Positions 55,133 to 64,000 of a DNA stretch of 64,000 nt are shown here, in pieces (positions within the stretch are counted from its first letter, which is position 1; each line of letters starts with the position of its first letter). The stretch is from positions 1,403,712 through 1,467,711 of the forward strand of contig NZ_MQWB01000001.1 of the NCBI RefSeq assembly GCF_002257665.1, in the 5' to 3' direction. Source of the stretch: Rubricoccus marinus. Its GTDB lineage: Bacteria > Bacteroidota > Rhodothermia > Rhodothermales > Rubricoccaceae. Both the position numbers and the translations under genes were made by a program. Under the pieces are notes generated by a model. The model was given only the letters and a program-made list of their open reading frames with translations. It ran no database searches and had not been told where the DNA came from.

Positions 55133-55624
55133 CTACTCGTAAAGCGCCGCGGCGTGCTCCACGTGACCGAGCAGGAACGACGCGCCGGGATCGACGGCGA
55201 CGCGGCCTTTCATGGCCTCGCGGCCGAGGAGCATGGGGAACTGCATGCTGGCCCGGTCCGCGAGCGTGACCTCGATGGGCCACTGCGGCGCGTCTGAGCG
55301 CACGCCGAGGCGGAGCGTCACCCCAACGACTATGCGGAGGTCCTCGTGACCGCTGGAGGAGCGCACATGTCGCTCATCGACGATCGGAGCTTCACAGCGG
55401 ACCCTCACCTGCCGGTGCCGGCGGAAAAAAGGCCGCACGACGAACCGCGCCCAGGGCTCGCCGTCTCGCTCGAACGTTTCGATGCGGCTCGCGTGGAGCG
55501 ACGAGGTGGCCGCGCCAGTGTCCACCTTGCAGCGGACGGCCGGAAGGCCGAGGTCGGGGAAGGCGACCCATTCGCGCCATCCGACGGTGGTGAGAGCGCC
55601 AGAGGCGGGAAGGGGGGCGCTCAT
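55133..55624 (-). CDS. RloA-type ATP-dependent zinc protease family (PF05618)
   Basis: 163 residues. Retropepsin-like VDTGAATSSLHA (Asp35) and LGREAM, features of the PF05618 family. Start overlaps the deacetylase stop by four bases (ATGA); last gene of the pyrR-led operon. The stop TAG abuts the motif. Confidence 0.85.
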   Translation of the reverse strand: MSAPLPASGALTTVGWREWVAFPDLGLPAVRCKVDTGAATSSLHASRIETFERDGEPWARFVVRPFFRRHRQVRVRCEAPIVDERHVRSSSGHEDLRIVVGVTLRLGVRSDAPQWPIEVTLADRASMQFPMLLGREAMKGRVAVDPGASFLLGHVEHAAALYE

Positions 55625-56604
55625 GGGTAGGCGACGGTCTGAACCCAGCCGTCGGGCAGCGGCTCGGAGGTGAACGGGATGTCTCGCGTGATGGCCCAGC
55701 GCTGAAGCCAGGACATCCCGGCGCGGCCGGTATACGTGTCCTCGGATGCGTACGCCGGGTCTTGCAGTACTTCCGCCAGAGGCACGAACGCATAGCCTCT
55801 GGCGCGAAACGCGTCCATCAGTCGGTTGAAGTGGTCCGCGTTGAGCGCGTTCGCGTGGAGAAGCAGCACGCCGGGAATCTCGCGGCCGAAGAGGTCGCGC
55901 GAGAGGCCCTCGAAGTACGCGGCAGTGGTATCCATGTACGCGATATAAGCGTCGGCGATTCGCGCCTGCAGGGCGGCGTCCTCTGCCTCGATCGCGCGGT
56001 CGTAGGCCAGCGCGTAGATGTACTCCGCGTTGTCGTGCGTAACCGGCGCGATCTGGTAGCCTCTGGCGCCGATCCAGGCCTCGAAGGCGCGCTTGGTGTC
56101 CAAGTCCGGGCCGACGTTGAGGTAGGGATGCCGGAAGTACCGGAGCGAGTCCGTGGGTGCCGAGCCTCTGGCGCGGAGAAGCGCGCGCGTCAGGGGCTCA
56201 CCGCGGATCACGTCGTCTTGGAAGTCCGCCAGAGGCGTGCTGAACAGCGAGGGGTGCGAGTAGGTGTGGTTGCCCAACTCGTGCCCGGCATCTACCCAGC
56301 CTTGGAGAAGCGCTGTGCGGGCCTCGCGTTCTCCCTCGCGGTCGATCTTCTCCTGGTTCACGAAGCCCACCACGGGAACGCCAGAGGCCTCGATCTGGGC
56401 CAGCAAGCCGCGCGTGACGTTTTGCATCCACGCGAGGTTGTGACCGCGCCCGACGGGCAGATCGTCGATGGTGACCGCCATCGCGCGGCCGGCCTCTGGC
56501 GCCGACGCGGCCGGGGATACTGAATCCGGCGCGGGCTGCGCGCACGCGGCGGTGACAACGAGCAATGTGGCCAGAACGGCGAGGGAGTGGAGCGCGCGCG
56601 TCAT
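55621..56604 (-). CDS. Polysaccharide deacetylase (NodB-fold), exported
   Basis: 327 residues with an export signal ending VTAACAQ (possible lipobox TAAC). NodB motifs: [10 protein letters not shown] (catalytic/metal Asp pair) and GNHTYSHP (metal His). Removes acetyl groups from glycans. Overlaps pyrB and RloA genes by ATGA. Confidence 0.92.
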   Translation of the reverse strand: MTRALHSLAVLATLLVVTAACAQPAPDSVSPAASAPEAGRAMAVTIDDLPVGRGHNLAWMQNVTRGLLAQIEASGVPVVGFVNQEKIDREGEREARTALLQGWVDAGHELGNHTYSHPSLFSTPLADFQDDVIRGEPLTRALLRARGSAPTDSLRYFRHPYLNVGPDLDTKRAFEAWIGARGYQIAPVTHDNAEYIYALAYDRAIEAEDAALQARIADAYIAYMDTTAAYFEGLSRDLFGREIPGVLLLHANALNADHFNRLMDAFRARGYAFVPLAEVLQDPAYASEDTYTGRAGMSWLQRWAITRDIPFTSEPLPDGWVQTVAYP

Positions 56605-57620
56605 TCGCCCCCGCCAGAGGCCGACTGCATCCGCGCGGCGGTCCCGCCGGCGAGGAGGTACAGCACGGCCATGCGTACGGCGACGCCGTTGGTGACCTGG
56701 CTGAGGATCACCGCGCGATCTGACTCCGCGACCTCGCCCGCGAGCTCGACGCCGAGGTTGACCGGGCCGGGGTGCATCACCCAGAGGTCCGGATTGGCCT
56801 CCAGGTGATCGCCGCGAAGGCCGAACCGGTCGTGGTACTCACGGAGGCTGGGGAACAGGCCGTTCTGGCCCGCGCCCTGGCGTTCCAGTTGGATGCGGAG
56901 CGTCATGGCCACGTCGCAGCCTTCCAGCGCTTCATCCAAGCGGTCTGTGACGCGCGCGCCGAGCGCTTCGATGCCGAACGGCATCATCGTGCGGGGGCCG
57001 CACAGCGTGACCTCGGCGCCGAGCGCGGTGAGGGCGTAGATGTTGGAGCGCGCCACGCGGCTGTGCGCGATGTCGCCGATAATGCTGACGCGGAGCCCAG
57101 AGAAATCGAAGCGCGAGAGGCCGGGCAGGCGCGGAATGTCCAGGTTGGCGATCGTGCTCGCGTCCAGAAGCGCCTGCGTGGGGTGCTCGTGCTGCCCGTC
57201 GCCTGCGTTGACGATCACGGAGTCCAGGCAGCGCGTGAGGAACTGCGGCGCGCCCGCGCTCCGGTGCCGCACGACGACGAGGTCGATCTTCATCGCCTCG
57301 ATGTTGCGCGCGGTGTCCTTCAGCGTCTCGCCCTTGCTCACGCTGGAGCCGCTGGCGCTGAAGTTGACAACGTCCGCCGAGAGGCGCTTTTCGGCCAACT
57401 CGAACGAGAGCCGCGTGCGCGTGCTGGACTCGTAGAACAGGTTGACGCACGTCACGCCGCGCAAGCTGGGGACGCGTTTGATGGGGCGATCCAAGACGTC
57501 TCGAAACGCGCGCCCGGTTTCGAGAATGAGCCGGATCTCGTCGGCGGAGTAGTCCGCCAAGCCGAGCAGGTGCCGGTGCTGGAGTCGGCCGCTGGCGGGA
57601 GTCTGGATCGCGTCGCTCAT
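56601..57620 (-). CDS. pyrB: Aspartate carbamoyltransferase catalytic subunit
   Basis: 339 residues. Carbamoyl-phosphate loop [13 protein letters not shown] (about 66) and downstream HPTQALLD. First committed step of pyrimidine synthesis. Overlaps pyrR by ATGA, giving the conserved pyrRB pair. Confidence 0.97.
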   Translation of the reverse strand: MSDAIQTPASGRLQHRHLLGLADYSADEIRLILETGRAFRDVLDRPIKRVPSLRGVTCVNLFYESSTRTRLSFELAEKRLSADVVNFSASGSSVSKGETLKDTARNIEAMKIDLVVVRHRSAGAPQFLTRCLDSVIVNAGDGQHEHPTQALLDASTIANLDIPRLPGLSRFDFSGLRVSIIGDIAHSRVARSNIYALTALGAEVTLCGPRTMMPFGIEALGARVTDRLDEALEGCDVAMTLRIQLERQGAGQNGLFPSLREYHDRFGLRGDHLEANPDLWVMHPGPVNLGVELAGEVAESDRAVILSQVTNGVAVRMAVLYLLAGGTAARMQSASGGGE

Positions 57621-58246
57621 GCGGTCTCGGCGGGGGCGTGGGGGGCGCCAGAGGAGGTCTTTTGTACGAGCCAGACGCCGTCTACGCCGTCCTCTTCGGT
57701 TAGGCGCACGCGGACGCGTTCGTCGGGCTCGGTCGGCACCTCGCGGCCCACCAAGTCGGGCGCGACGGGCAGCTCGCGCAAGCCGCGGTCGATAAACGCC
57801 AGGAGCCGGACGCTGGCGGGGCGGCCAAGGTCGAGCAGGGCGTCCAGCGCGGCGCGCGTGGTGCGGCCGGTGTACACCACGTCATCGATGAGGACGAGCC
57901 GACGGTCCGTGAGGTCGAACGGGATGTCGGTCGGGGAGACGGCTGGCGCCAGAGGCCCGAGGCGAAGGTCGTCGCGGTAGAACGTCGCGTCGAGTACGCC
58001 GAGGGGGAGGCGGACGCCTTCGAACGCCTCGATGCGGTCGCGCAGGCGCCGCGCGAGGTGCGCGCCCCGGGTCTGCATCCCGATCAGGGCGAGCCGGTCC
58101 GCGGGCTCGGCGTCGTCGTCCAGGTGCTCCACGATCTGGCGGGCCAGCCGGTCCAGCGTGCGCCCGACGTCGGCGGCGTCCATGAGGAGGGCCTTGGGGG
58201 CGTCGCCGGGGGAGAGGGGAGGAGCGCCGGGCGAGGTCTCGGACAT
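57617..58246 (-). CDS. pyrR: Bifunctional pyr regulator/uracil phosphoribosyltransferase PyrR
   Basis: 209 residues, longer than usual at the N-terminus. PRPP-binding [18 protein letters not shown] and DRGLRELPV. In Firmicutes PyrR binds pyr mRNA to attenuate transcription; here I see no anti-terminator leader in 58247-58380. Heads the pyrR-pyrB-deacetylase-RloA operon. Confidence 0.93.
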   Translation of the reverse strand: MSETSPGAPPLSPGDAPKALLMDAADVGRTLDRLARQIVEHLDDDAEPADRLALIGMQTRGAHLARRLRDRIEAFEGVRLPLGVLDATFYRDDLRLGPLAPAVSPTDIPFDLTDRRLVLIDDVVYTGRTTRAALDALLDLGRPASVRLLAFIDRGLRELPVAPDLVGREVPTEPDERVRVRLTEEDGVDGVWLVQKTSSGAPHAPAETA

Positions 58247-58378
58247 GCGCCAAAGCTACCGCGCCGGGGCGGACTGTTGCCAGAGAGGATTGTGCCTCTG
58301 GCGAGGAGAACGGTCCGAACACAACGCGGCCTCTGGCGCACGGGGCGCCAGAGGCCGGAGAACGGGTGCCGGGATGGG

Positions 58379-58633
58379 CTAGACGTTCGAGTTGTCGCCG
58401 GGGGCCGGGTGCGGCGGCGCGGAGCCCTTGGGGTACTCCATGTTGGTCCGGTCCGGGTCCTCGTCGAGGCCGTCCATGTCGGTGCGGTCCACGCGGTTGG
58501 CGGCGTCGGCGGCGTCGCCCTCGTTCTTGTCAGCCATGCCGTCGTACGCGGCGTCGGTGCCGCCGTAGTGCATGGTGCCCCCTTCGCCGGGGGGGAGGTC
58601 CTGTTCGGTGGGGGGAGTCTGGTCTTCGGCCAT
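58379..58633 (-). CDS. Small acidic hydrophilic protein
   Basis: 84 residues from ATG 58633. No hydrophobic segment; rich in Asp, Gly, Pro and Met (MHYGGTDAAYDGMADKNEG). No family recognised. Alone between pyrR and dnaG. Confidence 0.55.
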   Translation of the reverse strand: MAEDQTPPTEQDLPPGEGGTMHYGGTDAAYDGMADKNEGDAADAANRVDRTDMDGLDEDPDRTNMEYPKGSAPPHPAPGDNSNV

Positions 58634-58814
58634 GGTCGGGAGGGGTTCAGAGATGGGGCCTGTCGAATCGGCGGCGTGCCCTCGCGGTTCCACGCCCCGC
58701 GCCTCTGGCGCCAGAGGCACGGGCCGCGGCGTGGAATTCCGGCCTCACTTTCACCCGGCTGACACGTCCTCGTCCGCCCGTGTGGCGTTACTCTCAAAAG
58801 CCCGAACCCCCGCC

Positions 58815-60695
58815 ATGGCCCGCATCTCCGACAGCACCATCGACGAGGTCCGACACGCGTCGGACATCGTGGACGTGATCAGCGACCGCGTCAAACTGAA
58901 AAAGCAGGGGCGCCGGTTTGTGGGGCTGTGCCCGTTCCACAACGAGAAGTCGCCCAGCTTTTCCGTGGACCCCAACGAGGGGCTGTACTACTGCTTCGGG
59001 TGCCGCCGCGGCGGCGACACGTTCAAGTTCGTGCAGGAGATGGAAGGCGTGGGCTTCCTGGACGCCGTGCGGCTTCTGGCGGACCGCGCTGGCATCGAGA
59101 TCGCCGAAGAGGGCGCCTCGCCAGAGGACGACCACAAGGCCTCGCTCCACGCCGCGCTCCGCTTTGCGGCGCGGTTCTACTACGAGCAACTCAGCAAGGA
59201 GAGCGGCGCCCGCGCGCTGGAGTACCTCAAGGGCCGCGGCTTCACGCCAGAGGCCATCCGGGCCTTTGGCATCGGCGCGGCGCCGGTGGGGTGGGACGGG
59301 CTCGTCACGGCCGCCTCTGGCGCGGGCTTCAGCACGCAGATCTTGGAAGATGTGGGGCTGGCCAAACCGCGCAACGGCGGGGGGCACTACGACGTGTTCC
59401 GCGACCGGCTCATGTTCCCCATCCTCTCGCCTATCGGGAAGGTGCTGGGCTTTGGCGGGCGCATCTTGCCGGACACGCCGACGGCCTCGGACGACTACAA
59501 GCCGGCCAAGTACATCAACACGCCCGAGACGGAGGTGTACCACAAGAGCCGCGTGCTTTACGGGATGAAGCAGGCCAAGCGCGACATCCGCACGCAGCAG
59601 GAGGTCATCGTCGTGGAGGGCTACGCCGACGTGGTCTCGCTGTGGCAGGCGGGCATCCAGAACGTCGTGGCCGCGAGCGGTACGGCGCTCACGCCGCAGC
59701 AAATGGACGGCCTCTCGCGGCTGGACGTGCAGCGCGTGGTGCTCCTGTTCGATGCCGACGACGCGGGCCGCAGCGCCGCCCGGAAAGGCGTGGAGGTGAC
59801 GCTGGACGCCGGGCTCGCGCCCTACGCCGTCTCGCTACCCGACGGCGCCGACCCCGACTCGTTTGTCCGCCAGTTCGGCGCCGACGCGTTCCGCACCATC
59901 CTCCGCGATGAGCGGATGGACTTCGTGGACTTCCTGGTGAGCGGCGCCCGCCGCGAAGGCGCCCTCGCCACGCCAGAGGGCACGCTCGCGACCGCCGAGA
60001 AGGTGCTCGCCGCCGTCCGCCGCGTCAAGAACCCCATCCTCCTTGACGGCTACCTCCGCCGTGCCGCCCAGGCCCTCGACGTGCCCGACGCCGACCTCCG
60101 CCAGCAGTTCGAGGGCACGTCCGGTGCCCGCGCGCCCCGCCCAAAGCGTCAGGCCGAGCTCCCGCCTCTGGCGCCAGAGGCCGCCGCGCCCGTCGTCGTC
60201 TCGGTGCGTCCGCAGGAACACGAGCTGCTCCGCCTCATGCTCCGCCACGGGATCATGATGGTGGAGCATGTGCTGACTCACATGAGCCTGGAGGAGTTCG
60301 CGCCCGGCCCCGTTCGGCAGACCGTGGAGCTGCTGTTGGAGCAGTTCCACGAGGCCAAGGTGGACCCGCAGCCATTCGTGCAAGGGGAGCACGGCGAGGC
60401 CATCCGAGCGCTCGTCGTGGAGGCGATCGCCGAGCGGCACCAGGCTTCGGACAACTGGGAGCGTAAGATGGGAATGGAGATCGCAGGCAAGGACCCGCAC
60501 CCGCTCAAAGCCGCCAACAGCGCGATGAAGCAGCTCAAAATGGCTCGCGTGGAAGAGGCCATCGAGGACGCCAAGCGGCACCTGCTCCACGCCGAGCGGC
60601 TGGGCGGCGACACCTCGGACCTCCAGCAGCAGGTCGTCGAGCTGGCGACTCTCCGCAGCCAGATCGACCGCGGCGAGTTCCTCACCGCCGCCTAG
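58815..60695 (+). CDS. dnaG: DNA primase
   Basis: 626 residues from ATG 58815 (MARISDSTIDEVR). Zinc finger CPFHNEKSPSF...CFGC (about 39-66), TOPRIM with VEGYADVVSLWQ (about 267), and a DnaB-interacting C-terminus. Makes RNA primers. A motif palindrome (60164-60181) encodes PLAPEAAAP in a linker. The stop TAG abuts the motif. The ATG follows a motif-containing upstream extension I leave out. Confidence 0.97.
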   Translation: MARISDSTIDEVRHASDIVDVISDRVKLKKQGRRFVGLCPFHNEKSPSFSVDPNEGLYYCFGCRRGGDTFKFVQEMEGVGFLDAVRLLADRAGIEIAEEGASPEDDHKASLHAALRFAARFYYEQLSKESGARALEYLKGRGFTPEAIRAFGIGAAPVGWDGLVTAASGAGFSTQILEDVGLAKPRNGGGHYDVFRDRLMFPILSPIGKVLGFGGRILPDTPTASDDYKPAKYINTPETEVYHKSRVLYGMKQAKRDIRTQQEVIVVEGYADVVSLWQAGIQNVVAASGTALTPQQMDGLSRLDVQRVVLLFDADDAGRSAARKGVEVTLDAGLAPYAVSLPDGADPDSFVRQFGADAFRTILRDERMDFVDFLVSGARREGALATPEGTLATAEKVLAAVRRVKNPILLDGYLRRAAQALDVPDADLRQQFEGTSGARAPRPKRQAELPPLAPEAAAPVVVSVRPQEHELLRLMLRHGIMMVEHVLTHMSLEEFAPGPVRQTVELLLEQFHEAKVDPQPFVQGEHGEAIRALVVEAIAERHQASDNWERKMGMEIAGKDPHPLKAANSAMKQLKMARVEEAIEDAKRHLLHAERLGGDTSDLQQQVVELATLRSQIDRGEFLTAA

Positions 60696-60797
60696 CCTCT
60701 GGCGCACGGTCCGCCGGGCAGCGCCTCTGGCGCCAGAGGCCGCGCGATCGGCGGGTGCGGGGGCACCCTCGGGCCGCTGCTGCGTAGACTGCCGTTC

Positions 60798-63161
60798 ATG
60801 TCACCACCCCGCTTGATGGAATCCGCCGAGAACCCCTCCGACCGCCCCGCCCCCGCCTCTGGCGCCGATACCCTGCCGGAGGGCGCGCCCGCAGAAGCGG
60901 GGGCGTCGAGCGCGTTGCCCGAGGCCGTCGCGGGGGAGGGCGTCGCGACGCTGGACGTGAGCGCCCCGATCCTGCTGGAAGGACCGCCAGAGGCCCTCGG
61001 CGACAAGGCGACGATGGAGCCCACGCTGCCGCAGGCCGTGGAGCCGCAGCCCGTCCCGGACGGGGCGCCGCTGGACCACCCGGCGCTGTTGTTCAACCGC
61101 GAGCTGAGCTGGTTGGACTTCAACTGGCGCGTGTTCTCGCAGGCACTGGACGAGCGGACGCCGCTCTTGGAGCGCGTCACGTTCCTGGCGATCACGGCCA
61201 ACAACATGGACGAGTTCTACCGCAAGCGCGTGGGGGGGCTCAAGCGGCAGATCGGCGCGCGCGTGCGGCAGCTCTCGCCCGATGGCCGCCTGCCGACCGA
61301 TCAGTTGGAGATCGCTCGCGAGTCCGCCCGGACGATGATGACCGCTCTGGACGACGTGTGGACGGACACGCTCCTGCCTCGCATGGCCGAGGAGGGCATC
61401 GAGATCCGCAGCTACGACTCTCTGACCGAGAAGCAGCGCGAGAAGCTGGACCGGCACTTCCTCACGCAGATCTTCCCCATCCTGACGCCTCTGGCGGTGG
61501 ACCCGGGGCACCCGTTCCCGTTTATCTCCAACCTCTCGCTCTCGCTCGCCTTCTCGCTGCGCCACCCCACGCGCGAGACCGAGCACTTCGCGCGGCTCAA
61601 GGTGCCGACCGCCAGAGGCCGGTTCTTGAACGTGCCCGGCGAGCCCAAGCACCTCATCGCGCTTGAAGAGCTGATCCGGCACAACGCCTCGGCGCTTTTC
61701 CCGGGCATGGTGGTGGAAGGCGTGCACGCCTTCCGCGTGACGCGCAACGCGGACGTGGAGCGCAACGAGGAGGAAGCCGACGACCTGCTCTCGATGATCT
61801 CGGAGGAACTCCGCGAGAGGCGCTTCGCGGACATCGTGCGCCTCGAAGTCGAGTCCGACATGCCCAAGCGGGCCCGCAAGCTGCTCACGCGCGAGATGGG
61901 GCTGGACAAGGAGGACGTGCTCGAGGTCAATGGTCTGATTGACCTTTCGGGCCTCTTCGAGATGGGCAAGCTGGATCTGCCGGAGCACACGTACCTGCCC
62001 TGGGAGCCCGTCGTGCCGATCCGGCTCCGGCACCGGGAATTCGAGGACGAGGACGACATCTTTGCGGCCATCCGCGAGGGTGACGTGCTGGTGCACCACC
62101 CGTACGAGTCGTTCGCGGCCAGCACGCAGCGCTTTATCCAGGAAGCCGCGGACGATCCGCACGTCATCGCGATCAAGATGACGCTCTACCGCACGAGCCA
62201 GGACAGCCCCATCGTGCAGTCGCTTATTCGCGCGGCCGAGCGCGGCAAGCAGGTGGCGGTACTGGTAGAGCTCAAAGCGCGCTTCGACGAGGAGAACAAC
62301 ATCGAGTGGGCGCAGCGGCTGGAGCGCGCGGGCGCGCACGTGGCCTACGGACTTGTGGGCCTGAAGACGCACGCGAAGACGGCGCTCGTCGTGCGCGAGG
62401 AGAGAGGGGACCTGCGCACGTACTGCCACGTCGGGACGGGGAACTACAACCCGAAAACAGCCCGCGTATACACGGACTTCGGCCTGCTGACCTGCCGCGA
62501 GGAGATCGGCGCCGACCTTATCGCGCTGTTCCACCACCTGACCGGCCTGGCGCCGGACCAGGTGTACAAAACGCTCCACGTGGCGCCTCGCGATCTGCGG
62601 GGTGAGTTCGTGCGGCTGATCCGCCGCGAGATCGACCACCAGCGGCTCAGCGGGACCGGCCGGATCGTGGCGAAGATGAACGCGCTGGACGATACCGGCA
62701 TCATCCGTGAGTTGTACCGCGCCAGCCGCGCGGGCGTGCAGATCGACCTCATCGTGCGTGGGCACTGCCGCTTGCGGCCGGGCCTTCCGGGCTACTCCGA
62801 GAACATCCGCGTGGTGTCCATCATCGGCCGTTTTCTGGAGCACAGCCGCATCTTCTACTTCCACAACGACGGCGACCCCGACATCCTCATCGGCTCCGCC
62901 GACTGGATGCGCCGCAACCTCGACGACCGCGTGGAGGTGATCGCCGAGGTAGAGGACGAGGACGCCAAAGCCCGCCTCTCGCGCACGCTCAAGTTCTGCC
63001 TGGAGGACAACCGCCTCGCGTGGGACCTCGGCCCGGACGGCCGCTACACCCAGCGCCAGCCCGCCCCCGGCGACCCGATCCGCGCGTTGCACGACACGCT
63101 GATGCACCGCGCCCGGCGCCGGACGGCCGAGAACGACCGCGTGTGGAGCCTCGCGGGGTAG
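60798..63161 (+). CDS. ppk: Polyphosphate kinase 1
   Basis: 787 residues. Residues 1-95 are an unusual Ala/Pro/Glu-rich extension; PPK1 proper starts near LLFNRELSWLDFNWRV. Active-site HVGTGNYNPKTARVYTDF (His about 544) and KTHAKTALVVREE. Makes long-chain polyphosphate from ATP. The stop is followed by an inverse motif pair. Confidence 0.95.
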   Translation: MSPPRLMESAENPSDRPAPASGADTLPEGAPAEAGASSALPEAVAGEGVATLDVSAPILLEGPPEALGDKATMEPTLPQAVEPQPVPDGAPLDHPALLFNRELSWLDFNWRVFSQALDERTPLLERVTFLAITANNMDEFYRKRVGGLKRQIGARVRQLSPDGRLPTDQLEIARESARTMMTALDDVWTDTLLPRMAEEGIEIRSYDSLTEKQREKLDRHFLTQIFPILTPLAVDPGHPFPFISNLSLSLAFSLRHPTRETEHFARLKVPTARGRFLNVPGEPKHLIALEELIRHNASALFPGMVVEGVHAFRVTRNADVERNEEEADDLLSMISEELRERRFADIVRLEVESDMPKRARKLLTREMGLDKEDVLEVNGLIDLSGLFEMGKLDLPEHTYLPWEPVVPIRLRHREFEDEDDIFAAIREGDVLVHHPYESFAASTQRFIQEAADDPHVIAIKMTLYRTSQDSPIVQSLIRAAERGKQVAVLVELKARFDEENNIEWAQRLERAGAHVAYGLVGLKTHAKTALVVREERGDLRTYCHVGTGNYNPKTARVYTDFGLLTCREEIGADLIALFHHLTGLAPDQVYKTLHVAPRDLRGEFVRLIRREIDHQRLSGTGRIVAKMNALDDTGIIRELYRASRAGVQIDLIVRGHCRLRPGLPGYSENIRVVSIIGRFLEHSRIFYFHNDGDPDILIGSADWMRRNLDDRVEVIAEVEDEDAKARLSRTLKFCLEDNRLAWDLGPDGRYTQRQPAPGDPIRALHDTLMHRARRRTAENDRVWSLAG

Positions 63162-63437
63162 CGCCAGAGGCCTCTGGCGTGTGCGCCTCCTTCGCGGTGT
63201 GACAGACGGGCGCCGCGTCGGGCCTCTGGCGCGGCTTGTTCTATCCGGCGGGAGGCGGGACAAACCCCGGTCTCCTGCGTGGCGGATTACTGGGCGCGAA
63301 TAGAGAAGTATTATCTGGCACGCTATGCCGGGTTTATCCGGCGAGGCGCCTGCTAACACTTGTTATGCTGCCTCGCCCCTGCGTGACTTGAACACCTACA
63401 CGTCGTGCCGATACTATCAGGCCCGAACCGAAAGAAG
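63162..63437. other. Intergenic, transition from resident to acquired-looking DNA
   Basis: 276 bp. Motif copies occur at 63163-63180 and near 63222; none afterwards to the window end. Near 63348-63379 there is an inverted arrangement CGAGGC...GCTAAC-ACTT-GTTATGC...GCCTCG. GTTATGC at 63362-63368 has cassette-boundary form, but no attC is visible in the window. Confidence 0.5.
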
Positions 63438-64000
63438 ATGCCTCACGGAATCCAGAGCGCAAAAGAGATTAGAGAGGACGTTCTTCACCGACTCCGCAGC
63501 GGTGCTGACAGCGTAATCCGTATGCCGGGCCGCGCCCTCAACTACAGAGTCAATGATCTCCATGTCGTCAACCTTCGGGCTGCTAGCCAGAAGTCGGCGG
63601 ACAAGTACTGGTTCGATGTGACACCTGAGTTTTACGAGGCTCCGACCGTTGACTTCTTCGTCTACGCCTGCGGGTCCGCTGCCGCTGCATACATCTTTCC
63701 GGTTCAGGACTTCGCCCGAATGATTGACGGAGCTAGCCTCGGAGGTCAAAAGCAGGTGCCGAACTTCACGCTTTACGTGGACACCCACGAGTTCGAGCCT
63801 GCAGGTAGGGCGCGGTCCACGCACCGCGTTAGTGAGTTCTACAACCGTTGGGAGCCTCTCTTTGGCAGCGACTCAGACCCGGACGCTCCCGCTTCCGAGC
63901 CCAGCGACTATTCGCTGCCTGATATTGGAGGTCGCGTCGCGGAGCCTCCTCCGCGCGCCCTTTCTGTAACTGAGCGCATCATCCGGGACACTGCGCTGGC
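63438..64000 (+). CDS. Putative HNH-type nuclease, cut by the window end
   Basis: At least 187 residues from ATG 63438, running off the edge with no stop. AAAGAAG sits just before the ATG. N-terminal part (PHGIQSAKEIREDVLHRLRS) is followed by strands such as DKYWFDVTPEFY and DFFVYACG, a Pro/Asp-rich linker, then SVTERIIRDTALA, which in many HNH endonucleases sits directly before the zinc/HNH core. That core would lie outside, so the nuclease call is inference. Less GC-rich and free of the window-wide motif, unlike ppk beside it. Confidence 0.4.
   Translation, partial: MPHGIQSAKEIREDVLHRLRSGADSVIRMPGRALNYRVNDLHVVNLRAASQKSADKYWFDVTPEFYEAPTVDFFVYACGSAAAAYIFPVQDFARMIDGASLGGQKQVPNFTLYVDTHEFEPAGRARSTHRVSEFYNRWEPLFGSDSDPDAPASEPSDYSLPDIGGRVAEPPPRALSVTERIIRDTAL

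Noticed and set aside
58247-58380. PyrR-type RNA attenuator
   Set aside because: No anti-terminator/terminator pair or PyrR-binding loop could be seen; only motif copies.
60801-63359. 852-codon minus frame opposite ppk
   Set aside because: Antisense of ppk; no recognisable domain.

Overview
The window is GC-rich, tightly packed bacterial chromosome with about 50 genes on both strands and many ATGA or TAATG stop/start overlaps. The likely source is a member of Rhodothermota (Rhodothermia), perhaps the Rubricoccaceae. This is inferred from type IX secretion (T9SS) C-terminal domains, a GWxTD-domain protein, a carboxypeptidase-regulatory-like surface protein, a propeller/Y_Y_Y histidine kinase and generally high GC. 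No rRNA, tRNA or CRISPR array was recognised.

Layout. 0-9.4 kb: FAD oxidoreductase, cyclase-epimerase fusion, a small degenerate gene-cassette locus (3.1-3.8 kb), GWxTD protein, heme A synthase, a papain-like cysteine peptidase translationally coupled to a chagasin-like inhibitor, and a barrel-like exported protein. 9.6-20.5 kb: a small gene with its own promoter and terminator, a 1063-residue sensor kinase, a paired M16 peptidase (active and inactive subunits), a carboxypeptidase-regulatory-like protein, a WS/DGAT acyltransferase and rlmN. 20.8-23.6 kb: a four-cassette integron-type array (five genes, attC sites, no integrase seen). 23.7-33 kb: flippase-like membrane protein, aminotransferase, di-heme peroxidase with a T9SS tail, prfB, nadB with a low-complexity insert, and a T9SS-cargo pseudogene. 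33.2-44.8 kb: the translation/RNA block rimP-nusA-infB-rbfA-truB-ribF, then rpsO-pnp and mscL. 44.8-55.0 kb: NSS transporter, M14 peptidase, two redoxins, RNase D, acyltransferase, TonB-like lipoprotein, GMC oxidoreductase. 55.1-63.2 kb: a minus-strand pyrR-pyrB-deacetylase-RloA-type protease operon, then dnaG and ppk on the plus strand. The end holds a gene cut by the window edge in DNA that looks acquired.

The most striking signal is a hyper-iterated motif, CGCCAGAGGC / GCCTCTGGCG, often doubled into the 18-bp palindrome GCCTCTGGCGCCAGAGGC. It occurs through most of the window, inside genes (read as ASG, ARG, PLA, PEA or RQR) and between them. In at least eleven genes it directly abuts the stop codon. 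It is missing from the integron cassettes, the 3.1-3.8 kb cassette locus and the final 0.75 kb, and nearly missing from the sensor kinase and pnp. It therefore works as a visual marker separating resident DNA from recently acquired DNA.

The second notable system is the attC family. Each cassette's first seven bases (GTTNNNN) are complementary, exactly or nearly, to the R'' box near its own end. The stem arms covary and keep an unpaired G. The same signature reveals a decayed cassette at 3.1 kb.
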